Assembly: GCA_963838205.1 (NCBI GenBank)
Contig: CAWIQF010000027.1
Coordinates: 7,234-71,233, forward strand
Direction of reading: 5' to 3'
Length of the DNA: 64,000 nt
Source of the DNA: CAIVVT01 sp963838205
GTDB lineage: Bacteria > Acidobacteriota > Terriglobia > Bryobacterales > Bryobacteraceae
The position numbers were made by a program, and so were the translations under genes. The notes below the pieces were generated by a model. The model made no database searches, was not told where the DNA came from, and saw only the letters and a program-made list of their open reading frames with translations. This document shows positions 18,911 to 29,743 of this stretch, piece by piece; the stretch's first letter is position 1; each line of letters starts with the position of its first letter.

Positions 18911-20566
18911 TCAGCCTTCGTGCCTTTCGACGCCCAGCGGCACCGGCACCGGGCGGTAGTCGTAGGGACCATGCTGCGGCAGGGGTTGTCCCTCAAAGTT
19001 GTGCGTCGGGGGCGGCGAGGAAGTCATCCACTCCAGCGTCTTGCCGCCCCATGGGTTGTCAACCATTCCCTTCGGCCGGCGCAGTGATGCGAGCAGAGTG
19101 GCCAGAGCGAGAAACAGTCCCGCGGCCAGAATCCAACTGCCGATGGTGGAGGCGACGTGCAACGCCTGAAACTGCGGGAGGTAGTTGAAATACCGGCGCG
19201 GCATGCCGCGGCTGCCCAGAACAAACTGAGGAAGAAATGTTGCGTTGAAGCCGATGAAAGTCAGCACACATCCGAGGCTCGCGAGGGTCTCGTTGTACAG
19301 GCGGCCATACATCTTCGGCCACCAGTAGTGCACTCCGGCCAGCAGCCCGAACAGATTGGAGCCCGCCATTACGAAATGGAAGTGCGCGACGACGAAGTAT
19401 GTGTCGTGTAGGTGGACGTCGGTGGCCAAAGAGGCAAGGAACAGACCGGTCAGACCGCCGATGGTGAACAGCAGCAGGAACGCGATGGCGTAAAGCATCG
19501 GCGTACGCAGCTCGATGGAGCCCTCCCACATGGTGGCGATCCAATTGAACACTTTGATGGCCGATGGAATTGCGATAAAAAAGGTCAGGAACGAAAAGAT
19601 CGCGCCGGCGTAGGTGCTCATTCCCGCGACAAACATGTGATGCGCCCAGACCAGGAAGCCGAGCAGCGCGATTGCCACGGAGCTGAACGCGATGGCCTTG
19701 TAACCGAAGATCGTCTTATGAGAAAAAGTAGGAATCACCTCGGACATGACCGCCATGGCCGGTAGGATCATGATATAAACCGCCGGGTGGGAATAGAACC
19801 AGAAGAAGTGCTGAAACAGCACCGGGTCGCCGCCGAGCTGCGGGTCGAAGATTCCGATGTGAAACACACGTTCCATCACCAGTAGCAGCAAAGTAATGCC
19901 GAGTACGGGCGTGGCCAGAATCTGTATTAGCGCCGTTGAGTACATGCCCCAGCAGAACAACGGCATGTCGAACCAACCCATGCCAGGCGCGCGCAGTTTG
20001 TGCACTGTAGCTATGAAATTGACGCCCGTGAAAATGGATGAGAATCCTAGAACGAACGCGGCGAGAACCATCAAGGTCACGCCGCCGCCGGTGGTCGTAC
20101 TGTAGGGCGTGTAAAAGGTCCAACCAGTGTCGACGCCTCCCATAAAGAGCGTGCCCAGCGCCATCAGGGCGCCAGTCCAGTACAGGTAGAGGCTCATCAG
20201 GTTAATCCGCGGGAAGGCGACGTCTTTTGCGCCAAGAAGCAGCGGCAAGGCGAAGTTACCGAGCGCGGCGGGGATTGCCGGAATGATCACCAGGAACACC
20301 ATGATGGCGCCGTGCAGGGTAAACACGCGGTTGTACTGCTCAGCGCTCATGATGGTTCGGCCGGGCGTCAGATGTTCCAAACGGATCAGCATGGCGAACA
20401 GGCCGCCGACAATCATGAAGAACGTAACCGACCACAGGTACATCAGGCCGATCCGCTTATGGTCAACGGTGGTCAGCCAGCTCCTGAGGCCTGGTGGATC
20501 GTCGAGGTAGTCGCCGTGTAGATGAGCCGAGTGGCCGGTGGCCGTCGTGGAGAGTGCATCCGCCAT
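18911..20566 (-). CDS. ctaD: Cytochrome c oxidase subunit I, A2 type (CtaD)
   Basis: Catalytic subunit of 551 residues with 12 or more helices. Ligands are visible: FTLHGAIMVF (heme a), YSHPAVYIMILP (Cu-B His and the cross-linked Tyr), WAHHMFVAGM (Cu-B His pair) and HDTYFVVAHFHFVM (hemes a3 and a). The Glu of A1 oxidases (HPEVY) is replaced by YSHPAVY, the Tyr-Ser motif that defines A2 oxidases such as Rhodothermus marinus caa3. It reduces O2 to water and pumps protons. Neighbouring subunit II has a fused cytochrome c, consistent with a caa3 enzyme. Confidence 0.97.
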   Translation of the reverse strand: MADALSTTATGHSAHLHGDYLDDPPGLRSWLTTVDHKRIGLMYLWSVTFFMIVGGLFAMLIRLEHLTPGRTIMSAEQYNRVFTLHGAIMVFLVIIPAIPAALGNFALPLLLGAKDVAFPRINLMSLYLYWTGALMALGTLFMGGVDTGWTFYTPYSTTTGGGVTLMVLAAFVLGFSSIFTGVNFIATVHKLRAPGMGWFDMPLFCWGMYSTALIQILATPVLGITLLLLVMERVFHIGIFDPQLGGDPVLFQHFFWFYSHPAVYIMILPAMAVMSEVIPTFSHKTIFGYKAIAFSSVAIALLGFLVWAHHMFVAGMSTYAGAIFSFLTFFIAIPSAIKVFNWIATMWEGSIELRTPMLYAIAFLLLFTIGGLTGLFLASLATDVHLHDTYFVVAHFHFVMAGSNLFGLLAGVHYWWPKMYGRLYNETLASLGCVLTFIGFNATFLPQFVLGSRGMPRRYFNYLPQFQALHVASTIGSWILAAGLFLALATLLASLRRPKGMVDNPWGGKTLEWMTSSPPPTHNFEGQPLPQHGPYDYRPVPVPLGVERHEG

Positions 20567-20597
20567 TTTGAGATTCTCCGTTCTAATAGCGCCTTTA

Positions 20598-21539
20598 TTA
20601 CTTCAGCGATTTGATGTACTCGATCACACCCAGGATTTCGCGCTCGCGCAATAGACCCTGAAAAGTCGGCATGATCGGCTCGTAGCCCTGTAATAGGACT
20701 GTTTGCGGATAGAGAATGCATTGTCGAATATAGTTCTCGTCCACTAGGTGACCCTTGCCGTCGGTGCCCATGTTAACCTGGCCGTAGATGCCCTTCCAGG
20801 ATGGACCCTGGCCGCGCGTGCCATCGATGGAGTGGCACGTCGCGCAGCCTTTGTTCTCGTAAACCTGCCGACCGAGTTCTGGAAGCGGCATCTGCCGAAC
20901 CTGCTCGTCGCCTTCCCGCAGGAAGGTCTCGTACTGCTCTTCGGTGTCAACGTGAATTGTGGCGAGCATGTCGGAATGGCCTTTGCCGCAGTACTCGGCG
21001 CAGAAGACCTGCTGAACGCCAGGCTCAGTTGCAGTAAACCAAAGTTGCGTATAACGGCCGGGAATGACATCGCGCTTCAAACGAAAGCTCGGGACAAAGA
21101 AGCTATGAATCACGTCCTCGGAGTGCATTACCAGCTTCACGGGCTTATTCAGAGGCACATGAAGGTCGTTCAGCGTGCGCGTGCCGTCGGGATACTCGAA
21201 CTGCCAGACCCACTTCTTCGCGGTCACAACGATTTCCGTGGCGTCATTCGGAGCCACGGCCGCTTTGACGTAACCTTTGAAGCCCCAGAAGAAAATCATC
21301 ATCACTACGAGTAACGGGATGATGCTCCAGACGAGTTCCAATTTCGTGTTGTGGGTGACGTGCGGCGTGAGGTCGTTTGACGAGCGGCGGCGCCAGCGGC
21401 GGGCCGCGTAGAAGGTCAAGCCGGCGTTGAAGAAGAAGAAGAAAATCGTGAGGTAGATGATGAACATGAAGAGCCCATCTACGTCATTGGCGTGGGTTGC
21501 GGCCGCGTGGGGCAGCAAAAATCTCTCAAACCAATTCAT
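20598..21539 (-). CDS. ctaC: Cytochrome c oxidase subunit II with fused cytochrome c (CtaC, caa3 type)
   Basis: Two N-terminal helices (about 20-45 and 68-88) anchor a cupredoxin domain whose Cu-A site is CAEYCGKGHSDM. A C-terminal cytochrome c domain follows with one heme site, CATCH, in YENKGCATCHSIDGT, and a distal Met near PIMPTFQG. This fusion defines caa3 oxidases, in which the attached heme receives electrons from the partner complex. At 313 residues the length is as expected. The start overlaps the SCO stop by four bases (ATGA). Confidence 0.96.
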   Translation of the reverse strand: MNWFERFLLPHAAATHANDVDGLFMFIIYLTIFFFFFNAGLTFYAARRWRRRSSNDLTPHVTHNTKLELVWSIIPLLVVMMIFFWGFKGYVKAAVAPNDATEIVVTAKKWVWQFEYPDGTRTLNDLHVPLNKPVKLVMHSEDVIHSFFVPSFRLKRDVIPGRYTQLWFTATEPGVQQVFCAEYCGKGHSDMLATIHVDTEEQYETFLREGDEQVRQMPLPELGRQVYENKGCATCHSIDGTRGQGPSWKGIYGQVNMGTDGKGHLVDENYIRQCILYPQTVLLQGYEPIMPTFQGLLREREILGVIEYIKSLK

Positions 21540-22369
21540 TTTGCAGTCACCATTGGACGAATCGTTGCCGCAGCCGCCCGCTCACGGCGCCAGAGGCCGT
21601 ACAAGATAAAACCGAGAATAAGAACAGTCAGCGCGCCGCCGATACGCATGAAGTTTTCCGCGAACGGCACGTAGCCCTTGGCCGCGGGGTCATAGTGATA
21701 GCAGAACAAAAGAATTCTGTCGGTGACGCCGAACTGTTCCTTCGCCGCCTCCGTCAGGCCCAGGCGAATATCCAACGGTTTGAATTGGACGCCGTATAGA
21801 TAGCGGCACACGCGGCCCTCCGGGCTCAGAATGAACACGACAGCGGGATGCGCGAACTGACCCGTCTGCTCATCGAACTTGTAGCCGAAACCCACCTGGT
21901 AGGCAAGTTTCCGCGCATTGTCCGAGTTGTCGGTCAGGAAGTGCCAACCGGGCGCTGGGCGTCCAAAGCTCTCCAGATATGCTGCCTTCTTCTCACGAGC
22001 CAGTTGGAAGTTCTCCGCAGGATCGAAGCTGATCGTCACGATTTCATATTCGTCGCCGGGCGTCCAATCGAGCTTGCGCAGGGATTGGACCTGAGCGTTC
22101 AGCACCACATTGCACAACATCTTGCAGGTGTAATAGACCAGGTTCAGGATTACCGGCCGGCCCGCGTGAAAGTACTCCTTGAGGGCATGCGGGTAACCGT
22201 CCTCGGCGATAAAGGTGAGATTCAGATCCACCTTCTGATTGAGGTGCTCGGTGACGGCGACCTGTTCCAGTTCCAGCGGCTTGCGCTCTTCGGGAGAATC
22301 AGCGAAGACGCTCCCGACCAAGGCCAGAAAAGCCGCAGCGAGAAAACTACTTTTTCGCAACAGACGCAT
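21536..22369 (-). CDS. SCO1/SenC-family copper chaperone
   Basis: A signal peptide (MRLLRKSSFLAAAFLALVGSVFA) leads into a thioredoxin-fold domain with the copper CxxxC in YYTCKMLCNVV and the third ligand His in GQFAHPAVVFIL. A C-terminal helix (about 245-262) tethers it to the membrane. SCO proteins deliver copper to Cu-A of subunit II, and this gene lies directly before ctaC with a 4-base overlap. The usual proline after the second Cys is replaced by Asn (CKMLCN). 277 residues. Confidence 0.92.
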   Translation of the reverse strand: MRLLRKSSFLAAAFLALVGSVFADSPEERKPLELEQVAVTEHLNQKVDLNLTFIAEDGYPHALKEYFHAGRPVILNLVYYTCKMLCNVVLNAQVQSLRKLDWTPGDEYEIVTISFDPAENFQLAREKKAAYLESFGRPAPGWHFLTDNSDNARKLAYQVGFGYKFDEQTGQFAHPAVVFILSPEGRVCRYLYGVQFKPLDIRLGLTEAAKEQFGVTDRILLFCYHYDPAAKGYVPFAENFMRIGGALTVLILGFILYGLWRRERAAAATIRPMVTAK

Positions 22370-22859
22370 CGTGTGCAGCCGGTGATCCCTTCGTTATCAT
22401 TTCGGGCTCGGCAATACTCGCCGCGGTGCCGGTTCCATCAGCTTTCCAGCGCATACCGGCTGCCCCACCGGGCAGTTCGGGTTGGGCCGGATAGGTCTTA
22501 GTATTCCAACTGAACTGGCCATGCTTCGCTTCCAGTTCGACAAGTTCCATGGAGCGTTCTACGCTCAGGCGAACAATGCCTCTCTGCTTATCGATATAGC
22601 CGTACTTGTGAAGTTGCTCATCTTCTCGCTCATGAATCGCGATAAGTTCCTTACTGGCCACGCCGGTGTACTGGCTGAACTCAACCTGCTCGTAAGAGAC
22701 GGTATAGAACCAATAAACACCAATGCATAAAGCGGCCAAGATGATTACTGTCGTGACGGCAATGACGACAATCATACCGGCTTTCGGATCTCGATGGTCG
22801 AAATCCACAGCCGTCTGGAATTGGACGTCTTTGCGAACATCTTGTTCAATGTCTGCCAT
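22347..22859 (-). CDS. Hypothetical single-helix membrane protein in the ACIII-caa3 operon
   Basis: 170 residues: a short cytoplasmic head, one helix at about 28-52 (AGMIVVIAVTTVIILAALCI), then an exposed region of about 115 residues rich in charged residues (IHEREDEQLHKYGYIDKQRG). No family was recognised. It sits between actF and the SCO gene, overlapping the latter by 23 bases, so it is certainly co-transcribed. A part in assembling ACIII or linking ACIII with the oxidase is inferred from context. There is no CXXCH or other cofactor motif. Confidence 0.75.
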   Translation of the reverse strand: MADIEQDVRKDVQFQTAVDFDHRDPKAGMIVVIAVTTVIILAALCIGVYWFYTVSYEQVEFSQYTGVASKELIAIHEREDEQLHKYGYIDKQRGIVRLSVERSMELVELEAKHGQFSWNTKTYPAQPELPGGAAGMRWKADGTGTAASIAEPEMITKGSPAAHDASVAKK

Positions 22860-22877
22860 TGATTCCTCCTGACGGCC

Positions 22878-24104
22878 CTAAGCGTTATGGAAGGCCAGAC
22901 ACTGCTTCAGGCGTGGATCGCCCACGGGCACCAGAGGCGTTTCGCGGAAGCTCGACCAGAATGCCAGGCTCATCGTAGCGGTGATCGCGACCAGGCAGAC
23001 AGGGCTGAGCCAGTGCATGCCGAAGCCACGCTGATAGAAGACAGGCATTACCTGCCAATAAAGATCGACGTAATGCATAAGAAGCAGCCAGCCGGCGAAA
23101 AAGGCCAATGCCCCGCGGTTCCGCTTGAGGGCGCGCGGCAACATGGCGAACAAAGGGATCAAGAAGTGACCGGCAATAAGTAATAGAGCCACATACAGCC
23201 ACGAACCATCGATGCGCCGCTTGAACCAGATGGTCTCTTCCGGCATGTTTGCGTACCAGATCAGCATGTACTGGGAAAACGCGACATAGGCCCAAAACAC
23301 CATCAGCGTGAATAGCCACTTACCGAGATCATGATAATGCTCAGTGTTAACCGTGTTCAAAAGATAACCATTCGCCCGAAGCCACAGACAAACGATAATG
23401 AGAACCGCCATGAAGCCCATAGCTCCGCCCGCGAGGAAGATCACTCCGAACATTGTCGAGTACCAGCGTGCGTCGAGCGACATGATCCAGTCAAAGGAGG
23501 CCACCGAGCCGCCGATGAAGAGCAATAGGACCCCTGGCGCACTCCAGCGCTCGGCGCTTAAGGTCTGCTGTACGGATCCGGAATCGTCCTGCCGACGTGA
23601 TTTGTTGTATAGGATCAGCGCCCACAGGCTGAATAAAGCGATTACCAGAAAGCCACGAATCGCAAACCACTGGTCATTAAGGTAGCCAAGTTTTTGTCTG
23701 AGCAGCGGGTCCTGAGCGGCATCCGCGTGCGACCAGGCATATAAGTAATGCAGACCAAAGGTAAGCGGCACGAACAACGGCAGAAAGAGCGGCATGGTCC
23801 GCATCAGCGCCTCCATCAACCGCCGCACCGTTACGCTCCAGGCGGCGCCCGTCAGATGCTGCAGCATCACGTAGAACAAAGCACCGATGGCGACACTGAT
23901 GCAGAAAAGAAAAGCGACAAGATAGGACGAGAAAAAGCTCTCAGGCTCACTCACGCAGCCGATGATAGCGGCGATCCAGCCAATGATCGCAATGAAGAGC
24001 ATTGAGTTCCGCACGCGCACCCAAGTGTCCACTGGGACGCAGTATGTGTCATTCGCACCAGGGTGCGGAGCGCTGGAATGTGCGATTTTTGGGGATTGCA
24101 CCAT
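22878..24104 (-). CDS. actF: Alternative complex III subunit ActF
   Basis: 408 residues with about ten transmembrane helices, matching ActF, the NrfD-like quinone-side membrane subunit that is paralogous to ActC. Recognisable stretches are RNSMLFIAIIGWIAAIIGC near residue 32 and QYMLIWYANMPEETIWFKRR in the C-terminal half. In ACIII it forms a membrane partner to ActC. It begins 3 bases after actE. Confidence 0.9.
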   Translation of the reverse strand: MVQSPKIAHSSAPHPGANDTYCVPVDTWVRVRNSMLFIAIIGWIAAIIGCVSEPESFFSSYLVAFLFCISVAIGALFYVMLQHLTGAAWSVTVRRLMEALMRTMPLFLPLFVPLTFGLHYLYAWSHADAAQDPLLRQKLGYLNDQWFAIRGFLVIALFSLWALILYNKSRRQDDSGSVQQTLSAERWSAPGVLLLFIGGSVASFDWIMSLDARWYSTMFGVIFLAGGAMGFMAVLIIVCLWLRANGYLLNTVNTEHYHDLGKWLFTLMVFWAYVAFSQYMLIWYANMPEETIWFKRRIDGSWLYVALLLIAGHFLIPLFAMLPRALKRNRGALAFFAGWLLLMHYVDLYWQVMPVFYQRGFGMHWLSPVCLVAITATMSLAFWSSFRETPLVPVGDPRLKQCLAFHNA

Positions 24105-24107
24105 GGT

Positions 24108-24731
24108 CTACCTCAACCTCGTCTGAACCTCGGAGGGAACATCAGCCAACTTGCCGAGCCATGCGCGCTGCAACACGCGTACGTAGGCAACAATGGCCCA
24201 GCGATCCTTTTCGGTAATCTGAAACCGGTAGCTGGGCATACTCCGGCGTCCGTTCGTAACAACATGGAACAACTCGCCATCCACGAAGCTGACGATCCGC
24301 TCGTCGTGCATGTTGCCCGGGATCCAGTTGCTCTTTGCCGGAACCACGCCGCGGCCAGAGCCGGTCCGGTCGTGGCATGGTGAGCAATAAACATTGAACT
24401 TGGCTTCACCGCGCTCCAGCAGCGCGCGGTCCATGGGCACTGGATTTCTCGCAACATACGTTCCATCAGTTTCGATGCCGGTCGAGTACGGAACATCCGG
24501 ACTGTAGGTCTCTTGCGCTACCGTGTAGGCCACGGGACGGCGGCTGCCGCGGCGGTCGGAGAAGAACGGGCTCGCGCTCTCATACTTCACTTTGTCCTGT
24601 TTCTTCATGTCAGGGAAGATCCAGAAGGGAGGCTCGCGCGTAGGAAAGTTCGCACAGGCCGCGCTGAGCAGACTTAGAGCGATGACCGCGAGGGCAGCAA
24701 CCGTGCGCTTGTTGGCAATTGGGAAGTCCAT
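24108..24731 (-). CDS. actE: Alternative complex III mono-heme cytochrome ActE
   Basis: 207 residues with a lipoprotein signal (LSLLSAACAN, lipidated Cys near residue 26). A single heme c site, CSPCH, lies in FNVYCSPCHDRTGSGRG at about residues 118-122, with a possible axial Met in RRSMPSYRFQ. In structurally known ACIII, ActE is the membrane-anchored periplasmic cytochrome that passes electrons outward, here probably to the cytochrome c domain of CtaC. Confidence 0.93.
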   Translation of the reverse strand: MDFPIANKRTVAALAVIALSLLSAACANFPTREPPFWIFPDMKKQDKVKYESASPFFSDRRGSRRPVAYTVAQETYSPDVPYSTGIETDGTYVARNPVPMDRALLERGEAKFNVYCSPCHDRTGSGRGVVPAKSNWIPGNMHDERIVSFVDGELFHVVTNGRRSMPSYRFQITEKDRWAIVAYVRVLQRAWLGKLADVPSEVQTRLR

Positions 24732-24749
24732 GACTTACAGGTCGACTCC

Positions 24750-25333
24750 TCAGGCTTCGACCAATTCCGTGTGGCGGCTGCCGAGCGAATCGAGCAGCGT
24801 CCTTACTTCTTCGCCTCTGAACTTCGGATCGGCCGCCTCGACAGCAAGCAAGAATCTATCGTTGGTAGCGCCTTCCGACTGAGAGTAGTTGAAAAATGGA
24901 TGATAGTAGGTGGGCAGCCGGTTGAGGTGGAACATACCCAACACGGCCCCAAAAGCGCCGAATAGCACGGTCAGTTCGAACATGATCGGCACCGAAGCTT
25001 CAAAAGCAAAGAGTGGTTTGCCGGCAATTACGAGCTTGTAGTCCACCGCGCCGGTCCACCACTGCAGCGCGACTGCGCTAGCTAGCCCCAGCAGCGCGGC
25101 GACGATGACAATCCGCCCAAGCGGCGAGCGCGGCTCACCCAGGGCCTCGTCAATGCCGTGAATGGGGAAGGGCGAGTAGGCTTCGAGTTTCGTGAAACCG
25201 GCTGTGCGCAGAGTACGGATGGCGCGCAGCAGATCTTCAGGAGATTCGAAGTCACCGACGACACCGTAGCACTTAATCTCAGCGGTAGACTTGAGAAACG
25301 CAGGTAGTGGCAGCTTGTTGAGAAAGCTCGTGC

Positions 25334-25337
<4 letters not shown>
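24750..25337 (-). CDS. actD: Alternative complex III subunit ActD (DUF3341)
   Basis: The start at 25337 overlaps the actC stop by four bases (ATGA); the much longer frame to 25685 is an actC shadow. 195 residues: an N-terminal soluble domain (IKCYGVVGDFESPEDLLRAI) and two helices at about 86-108 and 122-145. This is the DUF3341 layout of ActD, a structural subunit without cofactor. The stretch LNRLPTYYHPFFNYSQSEGA is typical of the family. Confidence 0.92.
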
Positions 25338-26725
<1,388 letters not shown>

Positions 26726-26728
26726 GGA

Positions 26729-29710
26729 CTAGGGATTCTCCTTCTCCGCGGCGGCCTCTAGCGCGGGATTCGGATTGCGCAGCCGGGCGAGGTAAGTGGT
26801 GCGGGGGCGAATGTTCAATTCGCCAAGCAGTTCGTAATCGCGGGCCTGTTGTTTCAACTTCGACACGCGGCTTTGGGGATCGTTGATGTTTCCGAAAACG
26901 ATCGCGTCAGCGGGACAAACCTGCTGGCAGGCGCTCACGACCTCGCCTTCCCGCAGCAGCCGCCGCCCATCTGCATTCGCCGCGATCTTGCCGCGCTCAA
27001 TGCGTTGTACGCAGTACGTACACTTCTCCATCACGCCCCGCATGCGCACCGTCACATCCGGGTTGAAGACCAGCTTGCGGACTTCCGGCACGTTCTTGTT
27101 CCATGCCAGGAAATTGAAGCGGCGCACTTTGTAAGGGCAGTTGTTCAGGCAGTATCGCGTGCCGACGCAGCGGTTGTACGCCATGTCGTTCAGACCTTCG
27201 GGGCTGTGCGACGTCGCCGCCACGGGGCACACCGACTCGCACGGCGCGTTCTCGCACTGCTGGCACGCCATCGGCTGCGTAACCACCTGCGCTTCCTCGT
27301 CCGAGCCCGTGTAGTAGCGGTCCAGACGGATCCAGTGCATTTCGCGTCCGCGCCGCACCTGGTCCTTGCCGACCACCGCAATGTTATTCTCCGACTGGCA
27401 CGCCACCAGGCACGCATTGCAGCCAATGCAGGCGCTCAGATCGATCGACATGCCCCATTGGTAGCCCTTCGAATAGTCATGGAAGGGGAACAGCGTGAGG
27501 CCATTGGGCGACTCGGCCATCTCCTTAATAGCCGCGGGTTCCTTCTGGTATTCCTCGCTGCTGGCCTCGCGCACGATGGGCCGGCCTTCCATGCGGTGGT
27601 GCTCCTGCGTCGTGACGATCTGATAGGTATCGCCGGTCTTTTTCAAGTCCACTTGAGACACGAAGAAGAATTGATCCGTGGTGCGCAAGCCTTCCACGCG
27701 ATGCCCGACGCCCTGTCCCACGCGCCCGCAGGCCGCGCGTCCGTAACCGAGAAACAGCGAAATCGAATCGTCGGCATGGCCCGGCTGCACCATCACCGGC
27801 ACTTCGATCTTCTGTTGGCCCTTCGAAAGCGAGACCAAATCGCCGTCGCGCAAACCCAACTTGCCAGCCGTGGTCTTGCTGATCAGCGCGACGTTATCCC
27901 AGACGATTTTGGTCATCGGATCAGGCGCTTCCTGCATCCACGCGTTGTTGGCAAATCGTCCGTCGTAGGCGCTGTGGCTCGGATAAAACACTGCTTCGAG
28001 GCCTGCCCGCGCCGGTTCGATCCGCCCCGCCGCCGCGGCCAACGCTTTCTTTGCATCGACAGGCACACTCACTGCCGCGGCCTTGGCCTCCGCCACGATG
28101 CCTTCGAACAATGAAGCCTTCCATCTCTTCTCGCGCTCCGCGGCCGGCCACTGTGCCGTCCAATAGGCGTTGACCAATCCGTAGCCTGTGGCCGGTTCCC
28201 TGCCCGCGACCAGCGCGGCCACTTCCAGCACGCTCCTGCCGCCGTACAGCGGCTCGATCATCGGCTGCTGAATCGAAGCCGTGCCATCGAGAGCCCGCGC
28301 ATCGCCCCAGCATTCCAGCGCGTGCGCCATCGGCAGCCGCCACTCACTCGCCAGCCAGGTCCCGTTCTCCTCCTCGGTCAGCGCGACGCTCGCCGCCTTC
28401 TTGACGGCCGCGCCAAAGTTCAGGTCGGTGGGCATCGTGTAGACCGGGTTGCCACCAAGCAGGACCAGCGTCTTCACCTTGCCGGCATCGAGGTCCGCCA
28501 CAAGCTGTTTCACTTGCTCCAGCGAGTTTGTCAGCTCGCTGGGAGGCTTGGTGAACACCACCGTTTGTCCAATGTTGCCCAGCGCTGCGTTGATCGCGAA
28601 AACCAGCGCATGCACCGCAGCGGGCTGCCTCGGCCCCGCTACCACGATCGATTTGCCCTTGTGCTCGGCCAGATCCTTGGCCAGTTCCGTGACGAACTTG
28701 CCAGTCTTGTCCGCAGCATTGCCGAGCACCTTCAGCTCTTTGCCGGAGACGTTCAATTCCTTGGCCAGCTCGAGCGCCAGCGCGCCGGCATCGCCGACTT
28801 TCACGCGCAGACGGTGATCCGCCATCGCGCCCGTCAGCGAGTAATTCGCCTCCGCCACGTACAGCCGGTTCATCTTGTCGCCCGGTTGCTCAACACGCCG
28901 GCGTTTTGAAAACTGCTTCACCGGCAGGATGCTGGCAGAGTCGAGGCCCAGGAAATCGCAGTCCAGCGAGAACACGACGTCGGCTTTGTCGAACTCGAAG
29001 TGCGGCTCGACACTCTGCCCCGTGACCAGCGCCGCGCCTGCGCGCGCTGCGTCGAGGTTCACCGACTCGTACTCGATCCACTGCGCTTTCGGAAGTCTCT
29101 TTTGCAGATCTGCGCGGACGGACGCCAGCGTTGGCGAAGCGTTCTTCTCCGAAACGATCCGCAGGCCCGAGCCGTCGCCCTGCTTGGTAACGTCAAACTC
29201 CGCTTTGGCCCATGCGGCGAACTCATCCCAGCTGCTCCGCGCGCCCTTATGCTGGACTTCCTTCGCGCGATCGGCATCGTACAGACTCAGCAACGACGCC
29301 TGCAGGTGCGCATTGGTGGCGCCCAGTGAATACGGGTGCTTGGGGTTGCCTTCGATCTTGATCGGACGGCCTTCGATGGTCGTGACAATCACGCCCGACG
29401 CCGTTCCATTGAACGTGGCCACGCTCGCGTAGTGCAGCGGCTGGCCGTGGATGTAGCCCTCCGAAGCGCGCGAAAACGGCAGGATTTGTTCCACTGGCCG
29501 GCGGCACGCGGTGAGGCCCGCGAGGCCGAAGCTCGCGCCCATCAGCTTCAGCAGCGTGCGCCGATTCGTGCCGTCGACTGTAGCGTAGCCTTCGGGGAAT
29601 TCGCGCGTGACCCACTCCTGGAATTCCGGCGTCGCGGCCGCCTGATCCAGGCTGCGCCAATACTGCTTGCCCGTCAGCCGGGTCGGATTGATTTCAACGA
29701 GAGGCTTCAT
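26729..29710 (-). CDS. actB: Alternative complex III iron-sulfur/molybdopterin-like subunit ActB
   Basis: A 993-residue fusion. A twin-arginine signal (NRRTLLKLMGASFGLAGLTA, about 48-67) precedes a molybdopterin-oxidoreductase-like domain (about 70-730), which in known ACIII binds no molybdenum. The C-terminal ferredoxin-type domain has four cysteine groups: CIGCNACLVAC, CQQCENAPCESVCP, CVGTRYCLNNCPY and CTYCVQRI with CQQVCPADA. These would hold three [4Fe-4S] and one [3Fe-4S] cluster by analogy with Rhodothermus and Flavobacterium ACIII. It carries electrons from quinol at ActC to the cytochromes. Confidence 0.96.
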   Translation of the reverse strand: MKPLVEINPTRLTGKQYWRSLDQAAATPEFQEWVTREFPEGYATVDGTNRRTLLKLMGASFGLAGLTACRRPVEQILPFSRASEGYIHGQPLHYASVATFNGTASGVIVTTIEGRPIKIEGNPKHPYSLGATNAHLQASLLSLYDADRAKEVQHKGARSSWDEFAAWAKAEFDVTKQGDGSGLRIVSEKNASPTLASVRADLQKRLPKAQWIEYESVNLDAARAGAALVTGQSVEPHFEFDKADVVFSLDCDFLGLDSASILPVKQFSKRRRVEQPGDKMNRLYVAEANYSLTGAMADHRLRVKVGDAGALALELAKELNVSGKELKVLGNAADKTGKFVTELAKDLAEHKGKSIVVAGPRQPAAVHALVFAINAALGNIGQTVVFTKPPSELTNSLEQVKQLVADLDAGKVKTLVLLGGNPVYTMPTDLNFGAAVKKAASVALTEEENGTWLASEWRLPMAHALECWGDARALDGTASIQQPMIEPLYGGRSVLEVAALVAGREPATGYGLVNAYWTAQWPAAEREKRWKASLFEGIVAEAKAAAVSVPVDAKKALAAAAGRIEPARAGLEAVFYPSHSAYDGRFANNAWMQEAPDPMTKIVWDNVALISKTTAGKLGLRDGDLVSLSKGQQKIEVPVMVQPGHADDSISLFLGYGRAACGRVGQGVGHRVEGLRTTDQFFFVSQVDLKKTGDTYQIVTTQEHHRMEGRPIVREASSEEYQKEPAAIKEMAESPNGLTLFPFHDYSKGYQWGMSIDLSACIGCNACLVACQSENNIAVVGKDQVRRGREMHWIRLDRYYTGSDEEAQVVTQPMACQQCENAPCESVCPVAATSHSPEGLNDMAYNRCVGTRYCLNNCPYKVRRFNFLAWNKNVPEVRKLVFNPDVTVRMRGVMEKCTYCVQRIERGKIAANADGRRLLREGEVVSACQQVCPADAIVFGNINDPQSRVSKLKQQARDYELLGELNIRPRTTYLARLRNPNPALEAAAEKENP

Positions 29711-29743
29711 CGCGTGCTGATCCGTTCTTCTGCCGCTTGCCGG

